From contig JBBKWQ010000359.1 of the NCBI GenBank assembly GCA_037969115.1, forward strand, positions 1 through 46,764: 46,764 nucleotides of DNA, in the 5' to 3' direction. The notes under the pieces are model-generated. The model was not told the origin of the DNA, did no database searches, and saw nothing but the letters and a program-made list of their open reading frames with translations. Position numbers and translations under genes: made by a program. This document shows, piece by piece, positions 41,740-46,764 of the stretch; within the stretch, counting starts at the first letter, position 1; each line of letters begins with the position of its first letter. This DNA is from JBBKWQ01 sp037969115 (GTDB lineage Bacteria > Actinomycetota > Acidimicrobiia > Acidimicrobiales > Ilumatobacteraceae).

Positions 41740-42803
41740 GCCGCGGTCCGTTCGTGGACGCGGTCGACCACGGCTTGCAGTACGGCGGGGTCGCTGTCGG
41801 GTTGCACGCCGTGGCCCAGGTTGAAGATGTGGCCAGGGTGCCCGTCGTTGTCGGCCAGGACCTCGTCGGTCCCGGTGAGAGCGGCATCGACGCCGGCGAG
41901 CACGAGTGCCGGGTCGAGGTTCCCCTGCACGACCGTATCGCCGCCGAGGCGGGCGCGGGCGTCGTCGATGCGGGTCCGCCAATCGAGTCCCATGACGGTC
42001 GACCCGGCCGTGTGCATCGACTCCAAGAGATGATCGCAGCCGATACCGAAATGGATGCTGGGAACCTCGGGAAACCGGCGATGCAGCTCGGTGAAGACGC
42101 TCGTCGAGTACGGGAGCACGAAACGGTCGTAGTCGCGACGTGACAGCGAGCCGGCCCACGAGTCGAACAGCTGGAACGCACCGGCACCGTGGTCGAGCTG
42201 TGCGCCGATGAACGTGATCGCGGAGTCGGCCAGACGGGTCATGACCTGGTGCCACAGGTCGGGATCGGTGTGGATGAGTGCCTTGGTGTGTTGGTAGGTG
42301 CGGCTCGGGCGACCTTCGATGAGGTAGCTGCCAACGGTGAAGGGTGCCCCGGCGAACGCCAGGAGCGGGACGTCGCGGGGCAACTCGGCCACGAGCAGAT
42401 CGACGGTGTCGGTGACGTAGGTGATGTCGTCGAGCTCGAGCGGCCTCAGACGTGCGAGGTCGTCGGCGCACCGAAACGGATGTTCGGCTACGGGACCGGT
42501 TCCTGGCGCCACGTCGATGCCGAAGCCGACGGCGTGGGGTGGCACGACGATGTCGCTGTACAGCACGGCGGCATCGACGCCGTACCTGGTCACCGGCTGC
42601 ATCGTGATCTGAGCGGCCCGTTCCGGGTCCTTGATGGCCTGGAGGATCGAACCCTCACCGCGTACCGCACGGTACTCGGGCAGGCTGCGACCCGCCTGGC
42701 GCATGAACCAGACGGGGGTGTGCCGTGCCGGCACCCCCCGGGACGCCGCAACGAACGGAGGCAGTGGCGAGTCGCTGGTCGTGCTCGGTTCCTGGATCGA
42801 CAT
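41736..42803 (-). CDS. hemE: Uroporphyrinogen decarboxylase HemE
   Basis: This 355-residue enzyme removes four carboxyl groups from uroporphyrinogen III to give coproporphyrinogen III. The family signature WFMRQAGRSLPEYR (about 32-45) is present, followed by LYSDIVVPPHAVG, FAGAPFTVGSYLIEG and HFGIGCD. ATG at 42803 is chosen, though the frame is open upstream to 43025 inside the divergent helD. First gene of a five-gene operon, hemE-hemH-hemY-sortase-lnt. Confidence 0.95.
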   Translation of the reverse strand: MSIQEPSTTSDSPLPPFVAASRGVPARHTPVWFMRQAGRSLPEYRAVRGEGSILQAIKDPERAAQITMQPVTRYGVDAAVLYSDIVVPPHAVGFGIDVAPGTGPVAEHPFRCADDLARLRPLELDDITYVTDTVDLLVAELPRDVPLLAFAGAPFTVGSYLIEGRPSRTYQHTKALIHTDPDLWHQVMTRLADSAITFIGAQLDHGAGAFQLFDSWAGSLSRRDYDRFVLPYSTSVFTELHRRFPEVPSIHFGIGCDHLLESMHTAGSTVMGLDWRTRIDDARARLGGDTVVQGNLDPALVLAGVDAALTGTDEVLADNDGHPGHIFNLGHGVQPDSDPAVLQAVVDRVHERTAA

Positions 42804-42895
42804 GCAGGGGATGACGCTACCTGTGGCGGTAGGATATTTGGCCCCCGATTCTGCCCGGTTCTGACCGGTCGACGAACAGGTTTCTCCCCGACTCC
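42804..42895. promoter_or_regulatory. Divergent promoter region of hemE and helD
   Basis: TATCCT on the minus strand and TAGGAT on the plus strand share bases 42830-42836, so both genes may use overlapping -10 elements. TAGCGT on the minus strand (42814-42819) is an alternative for hemE, 10 bases before its ATG. CCGGT-TCTG-ACCGG at 42855-42868 is an inverted repeat in the helD leader. Confidence 0.35.
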
Positions 42896-45064
42896 ATGAC
42901 TCAACAGCACCCGGAACTGGCCGCCGAGCAGGACCACATCGACCATGCCTACGCCTGCCTCGAATCGAGTCGGCAGGCTGCTTGGCGTCTCCGAGACCTG
43001 AACGAAGCAGACCTCGGAGGCACATTCCAGGCGCGTTTCGAGCGCAATGCGTTCGATGAAGCCGTGGTGAAGCGCCTGATCGATCTCGACCTCGGCGACG
43101 CGGCGCTCGTGTTCGGCCGGATCGATCGTTACGCGGAGTCTCCTGACGAACTCGAAACGTTCCACATCGGTCGACTGGCCGTTGCCGACGACGACAGCGA
43201 ACCCGTCGTGGTCGACTGGCGAGCCCCGGTCGCCGAACCCTTCTATCGCGCCACGGGGCGCGAATCGATGGGCCTCGCGCGGCGTCGCCATTTCGTCGTC
43301 GACGGACGAACTCTCCTCGGTCTCGAGGACGAGCTCTTCGGTGCCGGTCACCTCGGAGTGGGGCACGACGAGGGCCTCGACGGCACCGTGGGCCTCGACG
43401 GCACCGTCGGCCCCGGCGAACCCTCCGAATCGGCAGAACCCGCGCTGCGCGGCTACAGCACGCTGATCGCCAGTCTCGAACGTGGTCGAACCGGAACCCT
43501 GGGCGACATCGTCGCCACGATCCAGGGCGAGCAGGACGACATCATCCGGTCGCCTCACTCCGGTGTGCTCGTGGTCCAGGGCGGGCCGGGCACCGGCAAG
43601 ACCGTGGTCGCCCTGCACCGGGCGGCCTACCTGTTGTACACGCATCGTTTTCCGCTCGAAGACCAGGGCGTACTGCTGATCGGCCCGAACCGGGTCTTCC
43701 TGCGTTACATCGAACGTGTGCTGCCGTCACTGGGCGAAGCCGGCGTCCAACAGGTGGTTCTGGCCGACCTCATCCCTGGAGTCACGTTCGGGTCCGTCGA
43801 TCCTCCGTCCGTCGCGCGGGTCAAGGGTGACACTCGCATGTCGAACGTCATCGACCGAGCAGTCACCGATCGTGAGCGGCCGCTACGCGCCGACGTGAGG
43901 GTTCCGTTCAAGTCGGGCTACATCGTCCTGCCTGCGTCCGAGACCGCCCGCATCGTGAAGTCCGCCCGCCGCCGTTTCCGTCGACACAATGTCGGCCGCA
44001 AATTCGTCGAAAACGAGGTGTGGTCGGCCATGGCGGCCACCTGGCGTGACCGCGACATCAGCCCGAGCGAGGTTCGCGCGTCGGTCCGGTCGCTCCCCGA
44101 GATCCGTGAGGCCCTCGAACGGATGTGGCCGATGCTCTCGCCGGCCGAGCTGCTCCACGATCTGTTCGGCTCCAAGGCGTTGCTCCGTCTCGCCGGGGAG
44201 GGTGAACTCACCGAGCACGAATCGTTGCTGCTCCATCGCCCCCGGAGCGCCTCGGTCGACGACGTTCGATGGTCGTCAGCCGACGTCGCACTGCTCGACG
44301 ATGCTCGCGAGGTCCTCGGCCCGAAGCCCGGAAAGAACGGCCGGATCGACGAGTTCGACGAGATACGCACCTACGGTCACATCGTCATCGACGAGGTGCA
44401 GGACCTCACGCCGATGGAGCTCAAGATGGCTGCTCGTCGATCGTTGAACGGTTCGATGACCGTCGTCGGAGACATCGCCCAGGCCACCGGGTCGCTCGCG
44501 CCCGACGACTGGCCCGACCTCCTCCAGCATCTGCCCGAACGCAAGGATCCCCGCGTGATCGGGTTGTCGGTGGGCTACCGCATCCCCGGTCAGATGATGG
44601 ATCTCGCGAACAGGGTCATGGCCGTTGCGACTCCGAGCTTGCGACCGCCTCGCTCGGTCCGTGTCGGTGACGCCCCTCCGCGCATCCGTCAGGTCGACGA
44701 CCTGTTCGCAGGTCTCATCGACGAGCTCGGGCGGATGCGCGCCGAGATCCCCGACGGCAACATCGCCGTGGTCGCGCCCGACGACCTGTGCACCGAGATT
44801 TCCGAGCAACTCGGCGCAGCCGGGATCGAGCACGGTCGCGCCGCCATCGCCGGGCTCGACCAATCGGTGACCGTCGTGCCGGTCAGCGTCATCAAGGGCC
44901 TCGAACTCGACGGCGTCGTGGTCGTCGAACCAGCTCGCATCGTGAGCGATGAACCGCACGGTCTGCGAGCGCTCTATGTCGCCCTGACCCGGTCGACCCA
45001 GCGGCTCTCCGTCGTCCATCACGACCGATTGCCCTCAGCCATGACGATTCCGTTGGCGAGCTGA
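42896..45064 (+). CDS. helD: HelD-like superfamily 1 helicase, RNA polymerase-associated
   Basis: This 722-residue protein is of the HelD/UvrD-like group that releases stalled RNA polymerase from DNA. An N-terminal helical arm region (1-80) precedes VVVDWRAPVAEPFYRAT (105-121), common in HelD. Walker A GGPGTGKT is at 229-236, motif II reads IDEVQDLTPMEL, and motif VI reads ALYVALTRSTQRLSVVHH. The length is normal for actinobacterial HelD. Residues 161-172 are a doubled LDGTVG from an 18-bp tandem repeat. Divergent from hemE. Confidence 0.88.
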   Translation: MTQQHPELAAEQDHIDHAYACLESSRQAAWRLRDLNEADLGGTFQARFERNAFDEAVVKRLIDLDLGDAALVFGRIDRYAESPDELETFHIGRLAVADDDSEPVVVDWRAPVAEPFYRATGRESMGLARRRHFVVDGRTLLGLEDELFGAGHLGVGHDEGLDGTVGLDGTVGPGEPSESAEPALRGYSTLIASLERGRTGTLGDIVATIQGEQDDIIRSPHSGVLVVQGGPGTGKTVVALHRAAYLLYTHRFPLEDQGVLLIGPNRVFLRYIERVLPSLGEAGVQQVVLADLIPGVTFGSVDPPSVARVKGDTRMSNVIDRAVTDRERPLRADVRVPFKSGYIVLPASETARIVKSARRRFRRHNVGRKFVENEVWSAMAATWRDRDISPSEVRASVRSLPEIREALERMWPMLSPAELLHDLFGSKALLRLAGEGELTEHESLLLHRPRSASVDDVRWSSADVALLDDAREVLGPKPGKNGRIDEFDEIRTYGHIVIDEVQDLTPMELKMAARRSLNGSMTVVGDIAQATGSLAPDDWPDLLQHLPERKDPRVIGLSVGYRIPGQMMDLANRVMAVATPSLRPPRSVRVGDAPPRIRQVDDLFAGLIDELGRMRAEIPDGNIAVVAPDDLCTEISEQLGAAGIEHGRAAIAGLDQSVTVVPVSVIKGLELDGVVVVEPARIVSDEPHGLRALYVALTRSTQRLSVVHHDRLPSAMTIPLAS
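43373..43408. repeat. 18-bp in-frame tandem duplication in helD
   Basis: GGCCTCGACGGCACCGT(G/C) occurs twice in succession (43373-43390, 43391-43408) and encodes a repeated LDGTVG in a Gly/Glu-rich linker before the first helicase motif. Confidence 0.75.
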
Positions 45065-45070
45065 GGGCAC

Positions 45071-45907
45071 ATGGCGACGAGTCGGTCGATACCGACGGTC
45101 ATCGTGTCGCGAACCGTGCGCCCGGGACGCGAACGCGAGTTCGAGGCGTGGCTCGATCGGTTGCTCGACGAGGCTCGCGACGCGCCCGGATTCGTCGGGC
45201 TCGAACGTCAACCACCGACCGACGAACAGCCAAACGAGTGGGTCGTGATCTACCGCTTCGTCGATGCCGAGTCGCTCCGTTCATGGGTCGGCTCGGCCGA
45301 GCGGGCGGCTCTCATGGACGTGGGCGTCGATCTCTGCGAGGGCCCCGCACGAGAACAGGTGGTGGTGCTGCAACGCGACGTCGATCCGGTCACGGCCGTG
45401 ATCTCGGTACGGGTTCCCGAGCGACACCGCCACATGTACCTCGAGCGATACCACGAGATCGACGCCGCCATGACGCGGGCCCCCGGTTTCATCCGCACCG
45501 AGATGTTCGAGCCGGTCGAAGGGGTGCAGGACGAGACCGTCGTCGTGTTCACCTTCGACGGTCGCGACGACCTCGACGCGTGGATGACCTCGTCCGAACG
45601 CGCCGAGATCCTCCAGCGGATGGAACCTTTCATCGAAGGCTCACACACGGTGAACGTGATGGGCGGTTTCGGGGGGTGGTTCGATCTCGACGAGGGAACC
45701 GAACCGAAACGGTGGAAGCAGGCCGCCGTCGTGCTCTTGGCGCTCTATCCCACCGTCATGGCGATCACCTTGGTGAAGAATTGGCTCTTGCCGGGTGTCT
45801 GGTTACCCCTCGACATCCTCGGCGGCAACATCATCGGTGTGGCCATTCTCACCTGGGTGCTCATGCCCGTGCTCACGCGGCTGCTCGACCGCTGGCTCCG
45901 CAGCTGA
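45071..45907 (+). CDS. Duplicated antibiotic-biosynthesis-monooxygenase (ABM) domain membrane protein
   Basis: This 278-residue protein has two similar ferredoxin-like ABM domains (about 8-95 and 108-195), each with a strand-helix pattern and an APGFxxxE/ERQ element (DAPGFVGLERQ; RAPGFIRTEMFE). Two membrane helices follow near the C-terminus (about 220-237 and 247-268). It might handle a redox or quinone-like compound at the inner membrane, but catalytic residues are not assignable. ATG with GAGGG upstream, 6 bases after helD, so probably co-transcribed. Confidence 0.75.
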   Translation: MATSRSIPTVIVSRTVRPGREREFEAWLDRLLDEARDAPGFVGLERQPPTDEQPNEWVVIYRFVDAESLRSWVGSAERAALMDVGVDLCEGPAREQVVVLQRDVDPVTAVISVRVPERHRHMYLERYHEIDAAMTRAPGFIRTEMFEPVEGVQDETVVVFTFDGRDDLDAWMTSSERAEILQRMEPFIEGSHTVNVMGGFGGWFDLDEGTEPKRWKQAAVVLLALYPTVMAITLVKNWLLPGVWLPLDILGGNIIGVAILTWVLMPVLTRLLDRWLRS

Positions 45908-45917
45908 TCGTTCCTTC

Positions 45918-45930
45918 CGGGTGCGACCCG
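45918..45930. terminator. Weak hairpin between convergent genes
   Basis: CGGGT-GCG-ACCCG forms a short 5-bp stem in the 27-base gap between the ABM gene and the convergent DUF4234-like gene. No T-run is present, so termination is uncertain. Confidence 0.25.
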
Positions 45931-45934
45931 AGCC

Positions 45935-46432
45935 TCAGAGACTGGGGTCGTTGGTGGCGCCGTGCGCCGTCCAGTAGTCGTTGATCGAGTTCTGGATCTT
46001 CACGTACCAGACGATGTTGCCGATGATCGGCAGGAGGAACCAGAGTCCCCACAGCGTGGTGATCGGGGGTTCCTGACCGTCTCGGCGGTACAGCTCCTCG
46101 ACCTCACCCGCGAGCAGGAACATCGTCACCGGCGAGAGCAGAATCGTGATCAGCAGGTACAGCCCGCCGCCGAGTCCGACGCCAGAGAACCGCTTGAGCT
46201 CTTCACCGTTCTGATACGACCAGACGAAGGTCCAGATGCCACAGGTCACGATCGACAGCAAGATCACCAGACCGACCGATCTGCGTTTCCCGACTGTTCC
46301 GGCGCCGCCGTATTGCGGCATGGGGGGCGCACCGTACGCGGCCTGAGGCTGCGTGCCGATGGGCGGGGGAGGCGGCGGTTGGCTGCCCGGCTGGTTCCCC
46401 TGCGGCGGCGGTGGTGGCGGTGGTGTGTTCAT
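45935..46432 (-). CDS. DUF4234-like membrane protein with a proline-rich N-terminus
   Basis: This 165-residue protein starts with a Pro/Gln-rich stretch (about 1-45) and continues with a DUF4234-type membrane part. That part has a helix VGLVILLSIVTCGIWTFVW, a basic/acidic loop SYQNGEELKRFSG, a second hydrophobic stretch LYLLITILLSPVTMFLLAGEV, and a third ending NIVWYVKIQNSIN. Function of the family is unknown. A TAGGTT hexamer lies 9 bases before the ATG. Confidence 0.75.
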   Translation of the reverse strand: MNTPPPPPPPQGNQPGSQPPPPPPIGTQPQAAYGAPPMPQYGGAGTVGKRRSVGLVILLSIVTCGIWTFVWSYQNGEELKRFSGVGLGGGLYLLITILLSPVTMFLLAGEVEELYRRDGQEPPITTLWGLWFLLPIIGNIVWYVKIQNSINDYWTAHGATNDPSL

Positions 46433-46441
46433 CGCCCCTGC

Positions 46442-46447
46442 AACCTA
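46442..46447 (-). promoter_or_regulatory. Putative -10 (TAGGTT) of the DUF4234-like gene
   Basis: TAGGTT on the minus strand lies 9 bases before the ATG at 46432, a slightly longer gap than for the other genes. Confidence 0.35.
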
Positions 46448-46482
46448 CTTCGACTGCGTCACCACGTGCGCGGACCTGGTGG

Positions 46483-46764
46483 TCAGTGTGTGACGAGGAT
46501 GCGTTCGCTGGCGAACGCTCCCACGCCGACATGCGTGCCCTCGATCTCGACGGTCAGGGTGCCGTCGGGCGATGTCGCTGTCACCACGCCCGAGCGACCC
46601 GGTGTGATCGAGCTCTCTTCCAGAAACTCGAGCAGGCCCGGGGTGAACTCGAGTTCCTCGGGAATTCGCCGGATCGTGAACGCGTCACCCACGCTGCGGT
46701 CGGACAGCGGATGCACGTCGGGTTCGACGTAGGCGGAACCCGGAATCGGGTTGCCGTGCGGACA
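46483..46764 (-). CDS. DtxR-family metal-dependent regulator, C-terminal part (cut by window edge)
   Basis: The last 93 codons of a gene that enters from beyond base 46764. They start with CPHGNPIPG, the conserved element that follows the metal-binding and dimer helices in DtxR/MntR/IdeR proteins. A small beta-rich FeoA/SH3-like domain follows (VGDAFTIRRIPEE, then SGVVTATSPDGTLTVEIEGTHVGVGAFASERILV). The N-terminal helix-turn-helix and most metal ligands lie outside the window, so iron or manganese specificity cannot be told. Confidence 0.85.
   Translation of the reverse strand, partial: CPHGNPIPGSAYVEPDVHPLSDRSVGDAFTIRRIPEELEFTPGLLEFLEESSITPGRSGVVTATSPDGTLTVEIEGTHVGVGAFASERILVTH

Overview
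The window is GC-rich and densely packed, with many GTG starts and short operons linked by ATGA/GTGA overlaps. Two WhiB-family genes, a HelD-type helicase, a class E sortase, a SenX3/RegX3-like two-component pair and hemE-hemH-hemY order all point to an actinobacterium. The style (frequent leaderless promoters, the mix of families) suggests class Acidimicrobiia, for example an Ilumatobacter-like organism. That taxonomic placement is inference. No rRNA, tRNA, CRISPR array, phage or insertion-sequence gene was found; it reads as chromosomal core and shell genome.

Layout. 1-120: end of a 91-bp tandem repeat belonging to a hairpin-forming family that recurs at 32501-32579. 0.1-7.1 kb: a methyltransferase, then a MoxR/chelatase-I-like AAA ATPase and its likely VWA partner, separated by three minus-strand genes (Cys/Met-metabolism PLP enzyme, a GH1-like protein lacking both catalytic glutamates, a class III nucleotide cyclase). 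7.1-8.8 kb: whiB, tatA, a strong terminator, a second whiB and an 89-aa unknown. 8.8-19.8 kb: phosphate region: ppk, a PlsC-like acyltransferase, a patatin, then PHO-box-like repeats followed by pstS-pstC-pstA-pstB-phoU-histidine kinase-response regulator. In this sequence pstB carries a +1 frameshift in a run of four G.

19.8-32.5 kb: MFS exporter, a zincin-like protein, a membrane-anchored SDR without its YxxxK dyad, moaE, a small membrane protein, mreB followed by an RNB exoribonuclease (no mreC/mreD), a lipoprotein sugar dehydrogenase, tesB, a methyltransferase, a second MFS protein and a second PlsC. 32.6-36.6 kb: GT4 glycosyltransferase, methyltransferase and a terpene-cyclase-fold-like protein in one operon, then an aldose-1-epimerase-like gene. 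36.6-42.8 kb: dtd, and a five-gene minus-strand operon hemE-hemH-hemY-sortase-lnt that joins coproporphyrin-type haem synthesis to two envelope enzymes. The Lnt has Ser in place of the catalytic Cys. 42.9-46.8 kb: helD, a double-ABM membrane protein, a DUF4234-like protein, and the C-terminal end of a DtxR-family regulator cut by the window edge.

A window-wide signal is a TANNNT hexamer ending 6-9 bases before the start codon of about sixteen genes, as expected for leaderless transcripts. It was used here to choose several starts. Functions come from motif recognition by eye; no database search was run.
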